A stretch of DNA of 64,000 bases, from NCBI RefSeq assembly GCF_019343475.1, contig NZ_CP072454.1, positions 60,160 through 124,159 on the forward strand, written 5' to 3'. Origin of the DNA: Providencia sp. R33. Its GTDB lineage: Bacteria; Pseudomonadota; Gammaproteobacteria; Enterobacterales; Enterobacteriaceae. The position numbers and the translations under genes are program-made. Of the stretch, positions 44,971 through 52,993 are shown in pieces. Positions within the stretch are counted from its first letter, which is position 1, and each line of letters opens with the position of its first letter. The notes below the pieces were generated by a model, which was not told the origin of the DNA, made no database searches, and saw only the letters and a program-made list of their open reading frames with translations.

Positions 44971-46332
44971 TTACTGCGGGGCATTCTCCATCGGGATAGT
45001 ATCCCCTAAAGAAATCCGCTCTAAGGCTTGTTTTGAAACGGTAATACCTTGGTTAATGGAACTCTGCAGTGAGTCATTGCCTTGTTTTTCCGATTTAGCT
45101 TTCTTCATTTGTTCAACGAACTTCAACTGAAAACCTTCTTGGAAAACCACGGTAATTTCAATGCCTGCCCCAATCGGAATAACGGGATGATATTGCTCAG
45201 CACGTTTAATCAAATATTCTGAAACCATTTTACCGGATTGTTGCACCCCACCTCCGACACCACCACGAGCTGCATCACCAAACGTGGTGGTGTTACTGGC
45301 TCCCATTCCCACAGAGGTTGAACCCACTTGAGAAATACCTGAGCCTAATGCTTCAATAAATCCGCCTGCAAAGGCATAACCCACTAATTGGCCATTTCGG
45401 ATGACAGGCTCCCCTTTAATCCCGTTTTTACCCATAAAAGAGACATGCCCTTTAAAGGGAATATCGACGGTATGACCAAACAGTTTGCAAGAGAGTCGGT
45501 CAGTGCGAACTAATCCGCGCTCACTGGAAATATCCCCATACACCCCCGCCGTCACCGCACAACCACTTAAGTCATACTCTTCATCATTTGGCATGATGAG
45601 TTTTCCCGTTAACCGAAATTGCATCGGGGAAGGATTACTGTTTCCCGTCACGGAAGCATTTGCATCGGCCCCTTCAATCACCATGGCTTTAGCGAAACTC
45701 CCTGACGGGATGTAGGGTAAGTCGGGCAAATCGGTATTTTCTTGCTCATCCTCATACTCAATCGTCATCGAGGATAAACCTTGCTTTAATACCGGATTGA
45801 CATTAATTTGCGGTTGCCCGACAGGGTATTGCCCGCCTTGATAAAAGGCCGTTGGCGGCGGAATAATCGGTTGGTTGGCTTGAACGTTAGGCGTCGGTAA
45901 GGTGCCTACAGGCAATTGCTGCGGTTGTGGCACACCATTACTTGACTCACCGTGTATCAAATTGCTTCCCATAGTGGTCATATCGTCTTGCAGTGCGATT
46001 AAGTCTTTATCTTGCTGCTCGATTTTATCGCGGTACGCTTTGTTTTCTTGCTCTAGCTTAGCGATACGCGCATTGACCTGTTTCATTTGCTTATCCATTT
46101 GAGATGCTGTGGATTGCAAGTCGGCCATGGCCGATTTTCCGACATTCTTATCAAATGAGGAGGTGACGACCCCCGTCATATTCGGTGCAGGACGCACGGG
46201 TTTCGTGGCCGTTTTGGGTTTTGATGGTAAGCTCATGTACCACGCAGCGCCACCTATACCCGATAAACCTAGGGCCAGTAATACAAAAAGTGCCGTTTGT
46301 TTTCGCTTTGCTCGGACATTAATATTTGCCAT
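44971..46332 (-). CDS. traB: TraB channel-spanning core protein (VirB10-like)
   Basis: 453 residues from the ATG at 46332 (F TraB 475), overlapping the end of traK by 14 bases. One membrane helix (about 14-33), a coiled coil (about 75-115, MKQVNARIAKLEQENKAYRD), a Pro/Gln-rich linker and the TrbI/VirB10 beta-barrel domain with FRLTGKLIMPNDEEYDLSGC and SFMGKNGIKGEPVIRNGQLV. It bridges the inner and outer membranes in the F-type secretion core with TraK and TraV. Confidence 0.94.
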   Translation of the reverse strand: MANINVRAKRKQTALFVLLALGLSGIGGAAWYMSLPSKPKTATKPVRPAPNMTGVVTSSFDKNVGKSAMADLQSTASQMDKQMKQVNARIAKLEQENKAYRDKIEQQDKDLIALQDDMTTMGSNLIHGESSNGVPQPQQLPVGTLPTPNVQANQPIIPPPTAFYQGGQYPVGQPQINVNPVLKQGLSSMTIEYEDEQENTDLPDLPYIPSGSFAKAMVIEGADANASVTGNSNPSPMQFRLTGKLIMPNDEEYDLSGCAVTAGVYGDISSERGLVRTDRLSCKLFGHTVDIPFKGHVSFMGKNGIKGEPVIRNGQLVGYAFAGGFIEALGSGISQVGSTSVGMGASNTTTFGDAARGGVGGGVQQSGKMVSEYLIKRAEQYHPVIPIGAGIEITVVFQEGFQLKFVEQMKKAKSEKQGNDSLQSSINQGITVSKQALERISLGDTIPMENAPQ

Positions 46333-47092
46333 TTTCAACCTCATTACTGACGGTTAACCAGACCGTTGCCGTGGCACCTGCTAACACAGTATCGCTATAC
46401 GGATAGATAACGACTGAGCGAACAGCGTGCTGATTGAACAATCGCTCACTTAACGGTTGTGAGACTGAACTGGTGTTCATCACATCCAGTTGGTATACCC
46501 GCAACTCACCCCCATTCCACATTTTGTTTGCCGTCACCCGATAAGCTGACGGTAATTGGAATGACGGTAAGGCCGTTACAGGCGCTAAAATAAACCCATT
46601 CGGTGTTTGTTGATTCAGTAACGCTTTATGGATTTCAACTAAGACGCGCGGATACGGTAAAGCGCGTTCCCAGCGTTTTGCTACGGCACTTTGTGCCGGT
46701 TGATTGGATATCAGTTGCAGTACACGACCATCGCGTTTTTGTGGAACTGCGACAACCGACACCGTTAAGCCCCCTGCGGTTCTGACGAAAAAGGTAAACG
46801 GCTTGGTTTGTGCCGTCATTAATACCACGCCGCCATTCGAAACGCCTGTCGCTCCTTTTTGATTACCGTTGATAAACATCCCTTGTGCACTATCGATGGC
46901 CACAATACGATCCCCTGGTACAACCAACATATTCGGTTCACTGTTACTGAAATTTACTTTAATTTGAGAATCGGGTGACACGGGGATTTGAGTTGGCAAC
47001 TGAGCCATAGGTTCGGCATGTATCGTTGACGCAAAACCACAAAATGCTAATGCGAGACAAAGAAGCTTTATTGGGTTACTTTTTTTCTTCAT
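46319..47092 (-). CDS. traK: TraK secretin-like outer-membrane core protein
   Basis: 257 residues from the ATG at 47092 (F TraK 242), overlapping traE by 17 bases. A signal peptide ends near ASTIHA. VirB9-like beta-rich segments follow: IKVNFSNSEPNMLVVPGDRI and TAQTKPFTFFVRTAGGLTVS. It forms a ring with TraV and TraB in the outer-membrane core. Confidence 0.93.
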   Translation of the reverse strand: MKKKSNPIKLLCLALAFCGFASTIHAEPMAQLPTQIPVSPDSQIKVNFSNSEPNMLVVPGDRIVAIDSAQGMFINGNQKGATGVSNGGVVLMTAQTKPFTFFVRTAGGLTVSVVAVPQKRDGRVLQLISNQPAQSAVAKRWERALPYPRVLVEIHKALLNQQTPNGFILAPVTALPSFQLPSAYRVTANKMWNGGELRVYQLDVMNTSSVSQPLSERLFNQHAVRSVVIYPYSDTVLAGATATVWLTVSNEVENGKY

Positions 47093-47645
47093 CAATGATG
47101 TCCTCAAAGCTGATCACTTCACTAATTCCATTGGCATACTTGATATGCAACCGCAATTTCTTATATTCAGGCAACGATTCACGCTTACCTATCCACGTTT
47201 TCAGCTCACCTTGAATATCAATAATGCCGTCAGAGGGGTAGACCTCCAGTTTGGTCATGTAAAAGGCAGAGGTGACGTTGTTATTGATAATTTCTTTGGC
47301 TTCGACCGCTAACACATCTTGCATTTCGGGACGTGATTCTTTTGCCACATACCGTAATAAAGATTGATGGTTTGCTTTGACCGATTCGGGACTGACGTTA
47401 TAGCGTAGAAAAAGTAATGATTGTGCGACGGATTCAAGGTAGTTCGCATCCGCATGTGAGCGAGTTAAGGTAAATGGTGTATCAAAGAACATCGGGATAT
47501 AGGTTTCTTGTCGACTATTGAGTAAGTCATCTAATCTCAGCCACGCGAAAATATTACCTGTCAAACTGAGGCCTAACATAAAGGTCAGTGTAATAAACAG
47601 TATCGAGGTGTATTTCGTGGCGGATTTAGCTGCGCTCAGTTTCAT
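47076..47645 (-). CDS. traE: TraE inner-membrane core protein (VirB8-like)
   Basis: 189 residues (F TraE 188). A short cytoplasmic start, one membrane helix at about 16-35 (LFITLTFMLGLSLTGNIFAW) and a periplasmic VirB8-like domain containing PVMFFDTPFTLT-type sequence and VEAKEIINNNVTSAFYMTKL. It sits in the F order traA-L-E-K-B, 14 bp after traL. Confidence 0.93.
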   Translation of the reverse strand: MKLSAAKSATKYTSILFITLTFMLGLSLTGNIFAWLRLDDLLNSRQETYIPMFFDTPFTLTRSHADANYLESVAQSLLFLRYNVSPESVKANHQSLLRYVAKESRPEMQDVLAVEAKEIINNNVTSAFYMTKLEVYPSDGIIDIQGELKTWIGKRESLPEYKKLRLHIKYANGISEVISFEDIIDEEKK

Positions 47646-47659
47646 GGCAGCCTCCTTCC

Positions 47660-47968
47660 TTATTTTAAATAAAGTCTGAACGCAGAGTCAGGGAGAGATT
47701 TATAAATGCTTTTGAAACAGTAAGCGGGTAAGTACCAGTAACACGCATTGAGTAACCACTGACTTCCCCGCCCTTTTTTGAAGTACCTCAGGGCATACCA
47801 GAGCAACGTACCAACCACCAGGCCAGTCATGTAATGTCCGTCATAAAAGCCCCATGTCATGGGGCCTAGTAGAACGGCGGTTTCATCATTGGGTAATGGG
47901 AGAATACCGCCTTGCTCGGTTAATGTCTGAGGGAAAATGAAACGCTGTGCACGTTCGTCTTCCATCAT
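47660..47968 (-). CDS. traL: TraL inner-membrane protein (VirB3-like)
   Basis: 102 residues (F TraL 91) with RFIFPQTLTEQGGILPLPND at the front and hydrophobic segments near 45-65. AGGAG lies just before the ATG. VirB3-type proteins help anchor the TraC ATPase and are needed for pilus assembly. It follows traA by 15 bp. Confidence 0.87.
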   Translation of the reverse strand: MMEDERAQRFIFPQTLTEQGGILPLPNDETAVLLGPMTWGFYDGHYMTGLVVGTLLWYALRYFKKGRGSQWLLNACYWYLPAYCFKSIYKSLPDSAFRLYLK

Positions 47969-47983
47969 CCAACTCCTAATCCA

Positions 47984-48349
47984 TCAACCGCCTGTAGGTG
48001 CTTCGATTAAACCAAAGACGATTTTGGTTCCCACAATAAAGACAGGAATTAACAGGAGTAACGCTGGGTTTTGTGCTCGCATAAACGCTAAGAAAACCAG
48101 AACCGCTTCACCAATCATGATGTAATACATCACGGATGACCCTTCACCGAAGGTGTCACCAGCGTCGCCTGCCCCCGCTTTCGCCAAGTCTTCTGCTTGC
48201 GCAAAACCACGTGCCGCCATCCATAAGATTAACGGTGCAGCGACATATTTATACAGCGATTTTGCCGCTTTGGAGTTCAATGAAGCCCAAGCACGTGCAA
48301 AAATACCCTTGCGCTTAGTGACTGGTGAATCAATAGCAATTTGACTCAT
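47984..48349 (-). CDS. traA: TraA propilin
   Basis: 121 residues, exactly the F propilin length. A long leader ends with the likely cleavage site AQA|EDL after residue 52, leaving a mature pilin of 69 residues (F has 70). The mature part has two hydrophobic helices, about 75-93 (VMYYIMIGEAVLVFLAFM) and 98-115. AAGGATAT precedes the ATG. It is the first structural gene after the ops-bearing leader and probably the most highly expressed. Confidence 0.93.
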   Translation of the reverse strand: MSQIAIDSPVTKRKGIFARAWASLNSKAAKSLYKYVAAPLILWMAARGFAQAEDLAKAGAGDAGDTFGEGSSVMYYIMIGEAVLVFLAFMRAQNPALLLLIPVFIVGTKIVFGLIEAPTGG

Positions 48350-48506
48350 GTTTATATCCTTTTATTAAGTGATAGATTGAATAAGCATAAAAAGTCTTTC
48401 AAACAACAATTGAGCTAATTAGCTCGTTTTATTCCCTTATCCATAAAACAAAAAATAACACGTAAAAAGATAAAGAAATAAAACGCGATAATTTTCCCTG
48501 GCTTTG

Positions 48507-48523
48507 GGTAAAGCTACCGCTCC
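48507..48523 (-). promoter_or_regulatory. ops-like element in the traA leader
   Basis: The minus strand reads GAGCGGTAGCTTTACC; the core GCGGTAGCTT (48520-48511) matches the ops pause/recruitment element (GGCGGTAGCnT) except at its first G. It lies 160 bases before the pilin start, downstream of traY, in a gene-free 270-bp leader. RfaH-type factors bind ops exposed on paused polymerase, and one is encoded in this operon at 44.2 kb. Confidence 0.7.
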
Positions 48524-48621
48524 GGGTGTGCACTACCATTTTTTAGGCAAAGCGATCCCGTTGCTGTGTGTAACCAACAAAAATAAAATTCAAAAAAGGA
48601 ATAAAACCAATAATCGAGTTA

Positions 48622-48837
48622 TTAATATTTAATTAATAACTCTTGGTAATGTCCTTCTAAATGTTCAACAAGTCGTAGATGATCAGATAATCGTAAAACG
48701 GCTTCGACTTTTTTAGAGCGTCGTGCTCGTTTGGCGGATTCTGTTAATAAACGATTTGTTTCAGCACTAATCGGCACACTTATTGTGACCGACTTATATT
48801 CTTTTTCTTTCATGGGGATCTCATTTTCCTTAACCAT
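48622..48837 (-). CDS. traY: TraY ribbon-helix-helix relaxosome protein
   Basis: 71 residues from the ATG at 48837 (about the length of R1 TraY, 75). Further upstream GTG and downstream ATG (48813) starts are possible. The Arc/RHH core is KSVTISVPISAETNRLLTES and AKRARRSKKVEAVLRLSDHL, matching TraY (…RSKSEEALIRLEDHL). TraY binds near oriT to aid nicking and activates the tra promoter with TraJ. It sits between traJ and traA as in F. Confidence 0.85.
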   Translation of the reverse strand: MVKENEIPMKEKEYKSVTISVPISAETNRLLTESAKRARRSKKVEAVLRLSDHLRLVEHLEGHYQELLIKY

Positions 48838-48894
48838 GAAACCATCATATATAAAAAAAAAATCCTCGGACACCCCTACGCTTGGGGTGTGAAT

Positions 48895-49566
48895 TTATAC
48901 AGTGTCTTTTAAAAGTGATAGTGGCACATAGCAATCCCAATAAAGATAAAGCCCTACATCAGATAACAAATAACGATCATATAGATCCAATTTATACATA
49001 CCTAGTATCCGACTCACAGTATCATTTATCGTGTAAATGTTTTTATTTGTAATTTTAGCTATTTCTTTATTTGTTAACCTATGAATAATCAACCATCCCA
49101 CAGTCCATTCATGTTCTGTAAATGTTATCCATGGAGTTGTATGTTGTAATCTATTAATCGAATCTGAAAAATATAATTTATTATCAAACTTATCTTTCCT
49201 AGTGAAAAGGTCAGAATAAAAAATTCTAAATTTAATATTAGTATTTCTAATAAAGTTATACATTCTCAAAAAAACAATTTGACTATTAATTATCATTTTA
49301 AAACAATTAACTTCTAATGATATTGCAATGTTAGAATGAGGAAGTGGAACCAATTCAATAGATGGAAATATAAATTTATCACTTTTAGGTGGGATTTTTA
49401 TAGAATTTAAAATTGAGTTAACATTTTCATGAGAGCTACAGGATAAGACATGATTATCTTGGTCAGTAATCATCCAAAAATAAGCATGATTTAAAAAATT
49501 AGGTAGGTTTTCACGAAAAACCGCTTGTTTTATTGCGTCGAGATCAATAGGATCATGAATAGACAT
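48895..49566 (-). CDS. traJ: TraJ-like activator of the tra operon
   Basis: 223 residues (F TraJ 229). The N-terminal 110 residues are PAS-like (YFWMITDQDNHVLSCSSHEN); the C-terminal helix-turn-helix is LuxR-type (TEHEWTVGWLIIHRLTNKEI, AKITNKNIYTINDTVSRIL). TraJ relieves H-NS silencing at the tra promoter. Its leader is covered by the antisense finP region: the ribosome site AAGAGGATGG is in the loop of stem I. Sequence similarity is low but position and domains agree. Confidence 0.82.
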   Translation of the reverse strand: MSIHDPIDLDAIKQAVFRENLPNFLNHAYFWMITDQDNHVLSCSSHENVNSILNSIKIPPKSDKFIFPSIELVPLPHSNIAISLEVNCFKMIINSQIVFLRMYNFIRNTNIKFRIFYSDLFTRKDKFDNKLYFSDSINRLQHTTPWITFTEHEWTVGWLIIHRLTNKEIAKITNKNIYTINDTVSRILGMYKLDLYDRYLLSDVGLYLYWDCYVPLSLLKDTV

Positions 49567-49640
49567 GTAACCATCCTCTTAGGCTTCGGTTATCTGTTTA
49601 GCTCAATAAGGGAGTTCGTACCTCCTTTATTGGGCGACTC
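49567..49640 (+). ncRNA. finP: FinP-like antisense RNA to the traJ leader
   Basis: The plus strand opposite the traJ leader forms two hairpins. Stem I is GTAACC/GGTTAT at 49567-49593 with a loop containing CCTCTTAG, the complement of the traJ ribosome site. Stem II is at 49604-49632, an 11-bp stem around TTCGTAC with one G-T pair. F FinP has the same two-stem design in the same place and is stabilised by FinO, which is encoded at 9.1 kb. The 5' end, 3' end and promoter are not defined from sequence. Confidence 0.7.
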
Positions 49641-49702
49641 TTAAATTTCAATTAAGCAATTAACATTACTTAAGGTAAATATACCTATATTTACAGATTA
49701 AA

Positions 49703-50020
49703 TCAATCATTATATTCAATAAAAACTGCATCTCCATACGCTATAATATAGCTTGAGATCCAACTACTACCTACTATTTGGATTGGCCCTGTTTCCACTC
49801 TAAAATTAATAATTGCATTCCCACCATTTTCAATAGAAATACTCATTAATTCATTTTTTAAAAACTCATCATCATTCAAAAATTTACCAGCTTGAACTGT
49901 TATAGATGCTTTAACCAATCCTAAATTTATAATTGACTTTACATTACTTACTGAATTTCCAATAAATACTCTCTTGTCAAAGTTTCGATAAATTTTTGGC
50001 TCTGTGTTAAATAATCCCAT
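49703..50020 (-). CDS. YbjQ-like protein between traM and traJ
   Basis: 105 residues. The end NAIINFRVETGPIQIVGSSW, ISSYIIAYGDAVFIE resembles the YbjQ/UPF0145 family (…NAVVG.RF.T…I.AYGTAV). The N-terminal half is less like it. In F the traM-traJ gap has no gene, so this is an addition. Function of the family is unclear, and so is any link to transfer regulation. From 49641 to 49702 and 50021 to 50169 I see no gene. Confidence 0.55.
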   Translation of the reverse strand: MGLFNTEPKIYRNFDKRVFIGNSVSNVKSIINLGLVKASITVQAGKFLNDDEFLKNELMSISIENGGNAIINFRVETGPIQIVGSSWISSYIIAYGDAVFIEYND

Positions 50021-50169
50021 ATATTACTCCTAACTCTAAGAAAAATACTCATCTAATATAGATTAAGCTCTGTTTTAAAGTTTTTCAACACACTCAATAT
50101 AAATTAGCTTTTATTAATGATTAATAATACTGTTCTAAATTTTATATAAATATGTTTTCATAACTAATA

Positions 50170-50565
50170 TCACTTATCGTTAATATCAAAAAATTGCTCA
50201 ATCAGCTTTTCAGTCTCCTTTTTCATCTCTGAAATTCCTTCCCTAAAATCATAGCGACTATCTTCTTTTATTTCATTAATATTAAATAACATCTGAAAAA
50301 TCATTTGAATGCATTGTCGTGTCTTGGTTGAATCTTCTAATATTTGCTTCTTATAAAGCTCTTCCCATGTCATTCCATCATCATCAGTTTCTTCAGCCTT
50401 CTTTTTTAAATTCATTGTCACTCGAACACCAATATCCAACATTTCAGAACAAACGCTCGACATATTTGCGTCTGCATGACTTGCCCCATCAGCTCGCCGT
50501 TCATCAACAATAGTTCTAATTGCATCATAAACTTTTTGTGACATATATACGTTTTGTCTTGCCAT
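50170..50565 (-). CDS. traM: TraM relaxosome protein
   Basis: 131 residues (F TraM 127). The start MARQNVYMSQKVYDAIRTIV matches the TraM DNA-binding N-terminus, with RRADGASHADANMSSVCSEM next; the C-terminus is a helical tetramerisation domain ending IEQFFDINDK, like the F end (MERFFPKNDDE). TraM binds oriT cooperatively and contacts TraD. Phased repeats for binding lie directly upstream (50.6-50.8 kb). Confidence 0.9.
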   Translation of the reverse strand: MARQNVYMSQKVYDAIRTIVDERRADGASHADANMSSVCSEMLDIGVRVTMNLKKKAEETDDDGMTWEELYKKQILEDSTKTRQCIQMIFQMLFNINEIKEDSRYDFREGISEMKKETEKLIEQFFDINDK

Positions 50566-50597
50566 TTATTTAACCTATTTATCTTAGAGCTAATTGA

Positions 50598-50795
50598 GTG
50601 CCTATAATAATTAATACTATCACATTTTTAGTGCTTTAAAAGTGCTAATCATGGATTTTTTAAGCACTACTTTAGTGCTAAAAGCTAAGCACCAATAGAG
50701 CACTGATATTTATAACTTAATATTTTTATTAGATTAGCCACATAATAGCCACAAAACAGCACTAACTTAGCCACAATTCAGCACTGTTTTAGCAC
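50598..50795. repeat. Phased AGC(C)AC repeats of oriT (probable TraM sites)
   Basis: Six direct copies start at 50736, 50747, 50758, 50769, 50780 and 50791, spaced exactly 11 bp: AGCCAC, AGCCAC, AGCAC, AGCCAC, AGCAC, AGCAC. Nearer traM, GTGCT occurs at 50631 and 50642 (11 bp apart) and 50675, and AGCAC at 50663, 50688 and 50699 (11 bp apart). One-turn spacing fits cooperative binding by a tetramer such as TraM on one DNA face. F TraM binds GANTC motifs at similar spacing; here the motif differs. Confidence 0.75.
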
Positions 50796-50866
50796 TTAAC
50801 ACAAAGATTTTTGAAATTCTCACCCATTTATTTTCAATTAACACCATGATTTAATGATAAATTCTT

Positions 50867-50893
50867 GCAAAATAAAATTTTGCGTGGGGTGTG
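50867..50893 (+). other. oriT: oriT nic region
   Basis: GCAAAAT-AAA-ATTTTGC is a perfect 7-bp inverted repeat followed directly by GTGGGGTGTG. The string TTTTGCGTGGGGTGT equals the F/R1-type TraI recognition sequence; cleavage would fall after T50892. The strand nicked is plus, so the first DNA into the recipient is 50893 onward, and the tra genes on the minus strand enter last, as in F. Confidence 0.88.
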
Positions 50894-50905
50894 ATGTCTT
50901 AATGT

Positions 50906-50937
50906 CAGAGGAGCGTATTTATTGCTCCTCTTTTCTT
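50906..50937 (+). terminator. Hairpin with T-run just after nic
   Basis: GAGGAGC and GCTCCTC pair around a 9-base loop, followed by TTTTCTTTT. It looks like a rho-independent terminator on the plus strand, only 15 bases into the transferred DNA. It could instead protect or terminate the transferred strand. Confidence 0.65.
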
Positions 50938-51023
50938 TTGGCTTGCATTTAAATAGTGCTTTATTTTTTAATTAAAATGGGCGATTCTGAGTTAAGATAA
51001 TTCATTATTTAATGGGGTTTTAC

Positions 51024-51470
51024 ATGCGAATGATCTTTATTCTCATTGCATTAATTTTTTCACCATTTTCATTTTCGTTCGATTGCTATGATAAAGCAGG
51101 AAAAGATTATAAAATAGACCCTGATTTATTACGGGCGGTTGCCTTTCGTGAAAGTTCATTCCAACCGAATGCGATTAATCAAGCATCCTCGACACGATAC
51201 GCTATTGGATTAATGCAAATTCATTCGCAAAACTTTAATGAGTTAGCGCAGTATGGCATTACCGAAAATCATTTAAGGCAAGATCCATGCATGAATATTT
51301 ACACGGGGGCATTTTATCTGGCGAAGTTTATTCGAATACAAGGGGATATCTGGAAAGGGGTTGGCGCATATAATGCAGGGTTAAAAAAATCTGCGGTTCA
51401 AGAGCAAAAAAGAAATCAATACGCGCTTGAGGTCTATCACATTTATCTCAATATTAAACAAAATAAATAA
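51024..51470 (+). CDS. Lytic transglycosylase (P19/VirB1-like)
   Basis: 148 residues from the ATG at 51024, GGGG 7 bases ahead; another in-frame ATG lies at 51012. The signal peptide is MRMIFILIALIFSPFSFSF. The SLT domain has the catalytic Glu43 in AFRESSFQPNAIN, with YAIGLMQIHSQN and VGAYNAG. It opens peptidoglycan for the pilus/secretion channel. F plasmids carry orf169/gene X at the same place beside oriT, divergent from traM. Confidence 0.92.
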   Translation: MRMIFILIALIFSPFSFSFDCYDKAGKDYKIDPDLLRAVAFRESSFQPNAINQASSTRYAIGLMQIHSQNFNELAQYGITENHLRQDPCMNIYTGAFYLAKFIRIQGDIWKGVGAYNAGLKKSAVQEQKRNQYALEVYHIYLNIKQNK

Positions 51471-51550
51471 ATTTAACGCTTTTACTTTCTTTTTTTATCG
51501 CTATAATCAGGTTCAATATTAAGTAATGCATGTGGCTTAGTATTAAAACG

Positions 51551-51582
51551 AGAAACGCGCCTTTATGGCGCGATTTCTTTAA
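51551..51582. terminator. Terminator between convergent genes
   Basis: GAAACGCGCC, loop TTTAT, GGCGCG(A)TTTC: an 6-bp GC core extended by GAAA/TTTC with one bulge, followed by a T-rich stretch on the plus strand. It separates the transglycosylase from the convergent LPD29-domain gene and could act both ways. Confidence 0.65.
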
Positions 51583-52448
51583 TAACTTGTTTTTCTTAAT
51601 ACACGGTATATTTCTCCGCCTACCCCATCATTTCCAATAATTTGTTCTCGTCCAATTTTGTATAACTTCCCTTGATGGTAATTTTCAACGGTCATTAACG
51701 CAGTATCAAATTCATAAGACTCGCCATACTTTTCAATCAGTGATTTGATTGCCAACGCGATTATTTCATCACTGTAATGACGATTTGTAAAAATATAATC
51801 AGCACCGCCATAAACCATATTAAATGGCGAGCTTTCATTGTAAGAATAATCAGTATAGCAATCGAACCGTGACGTTTTATATTTTTTGACAATCGAGTCG
51901 ACTTCATCCACTGTCGGGCCATCAGTCCATGACACATAATAAGAACTGTAATATTGTTTACGTACCGAAAATTTAGTGTTTGGAAAATGTTTTTTTAATT
52001 CAGCACGGATATTTTTACCGACTATTTTTACTTCATTGTCTAAATTAGAAGTTATCTGAGTTAAGTGTGAATATTGATTATTGTTTTTTTGAAATTCGAC
52101 ACCTTGATTAAATTCAGTTTGTTTTTTTTCTTCCTCGGCTTTTTCCGTTTGTTCAAATTTTTCTGACTGTTTAATTAGTGATTCAATTGTTTCATTATCA
52201 ACAAATTCATTTTTAACTTCCCACTGAATCCCCCCCCTTAAAATAGATTCTGGTAAGCGATTCGATTTATCACCATTGTAAAATACAATATCAAATTCTG
52301 CATTGCCTCCACTCACAATGACATTACATAGATTCGTCACTGTATCGGGTCTTTGTTCTCCATGGATTTGAGTGATCACCCCCAAGCCATGATTATATAA
52401 ATTCGTATAAACAACCTGCCCGACTGATAATAATGTTTGCTGTTCCAT
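51579..52448 (-). CDS. LPD29-domain protein of the leading region
   Basis: 289 residues. Residues 1-75 are beta-rich (VGQVVYTNLYNHGLGVITQI), then an acidic coiled linker (about 95-120). The C-terminal block NIRAELKKHFPNTKFSVRKQ, YYVSWTDGPTVDEVDSIVKK, RFDCYTDYSYNESSPFNMVY matches the LPD29 domain found in large polyvalent proteins and plasmid leading regions. Such proteins are thought to enter or act early in recipients, but their biochemistry is unknown. An SD (AGAGAG) and a hairpin precede the ATG. Confidence 0.65.
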   Translation of the reverse strand: MEQQTLLSVGQVVYTNLYNHGLGVITQIHGEQRPDTVTNLCNVIVSGGNAEFDIVFYNGDKSNRLPESILRGGIQWEVKNEFVDNETIESLIKQSEKFEQTEKAEEEKKQTEFNQGVEFQKNNNQYSHLTQITSNLDNEVKIVGKNIRAELKKHFPNTKFSVRKQYYSSYYVSWTDGPTVDEVDSIVKKYKTSRFDCYTDYSYNESSPFNMVYGGADYIFTNRHYSDEIIALAIKSLIEKYGESYEFDTALMTVENYHQGKLYKIGREQIIGNDGVGGEIYRVLRKTSY

Positions 52449-52483
52449 AATTTTTCTCTCTTTTGTTAATGAAGTTTGATTAA

Positions 52484-52504
52484 GCGCAAGTCTGAGACTT
52501 GCGC
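52484..52504. repeat. Perfect intergenic hairpin
   Basis: GCGCAAGTC, loop TGA, GACTTGCGC: a 9-bp perfect stem between the ArdB-like stop and the LPD29-gene ribosome site. One of a series at gene junctions in the leading region. Confidence 0.7.
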
Positions 52505-52513
52505 AGGATTTAA

Positions 52514-52993
52514 TTAATCAATCGCATTCAATATCTTTGTTTGTGATTCAGGGGGTAATGTGAAAATAAAATCGCGTAATTGGTGAAAATAAGCAGAAAT
52601 ACGCTCACAATCTTCTTGTTGCCCTTTTTCATATGTGACAAATGAGAAATGACTTAGCATCATTAACGTGACAATGATCCCTGCTTCTTGTGCGGTTACA
52701 TCATCCATAAATCCATTTGGAGAAGTGATCATATAACCTTTTGGCGGTTGCATATAAAACCCGCCATTAGACAACTTAAAAAAATCCCAAAACCCGCCGT
52801 TATACGCCAGCGCGTTCCTGTCCATCCAATTAAAAATGGCATTTTCAAAGGCAATACATTTATCCCGCAATTTAGAGAATAAAAAATCTAATCGGGCTTG
52901 CGGTTTAGTCACTTCAATAGCGGTGATTACAGTTTCGTCTTTTCCATTTCTTTCGTTAGATTCTTGAGCTGCAAGGTTTTGTTGTTGAGTCAT
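52514..52993 (-). CDS. ArdB/KlcA-type antirestriction protein
   Basis: 159 residues; GGAGG precedes the ATG. Residues about 47-115 carry the family block: FENAIFNWMDRNALAYNGGF, WDFFKLSNGGFYMQPPKGYM and DVTAQEAGIIVTLMMLSHF. ArdB/KlcA proteins relieve type I restriction without mimicking DNA. Early expression in the recipient would protect incoming plasmid DNA. The first 18 codons (QNLAAQESNER) are shared with the gene at 59443-59733 because both begin within copies of the same structured repeat. Confidence 0.85.
   Translation of the reverse strand: MTQQQNLAAQESNERNGKDETVITAIEVTKPQARLDFLFSKLRDKCIAFENAIFNWMDRNALAYNGGFWDFFKLSNGGFYMQPPKGYMITSPNGFMDDVTAQEAGIIVTLMMLSHFSFVTYEKGQQEDCERISAYFHQLRDFIFTLPPESQTKILNAID

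Noticed and set aside
50598..50795. CRISPR-like array at oriT
   Set aside because: Repeats are 5-6 bp on an 11-bp period and occur in both orientations, which fits protein binding sites.
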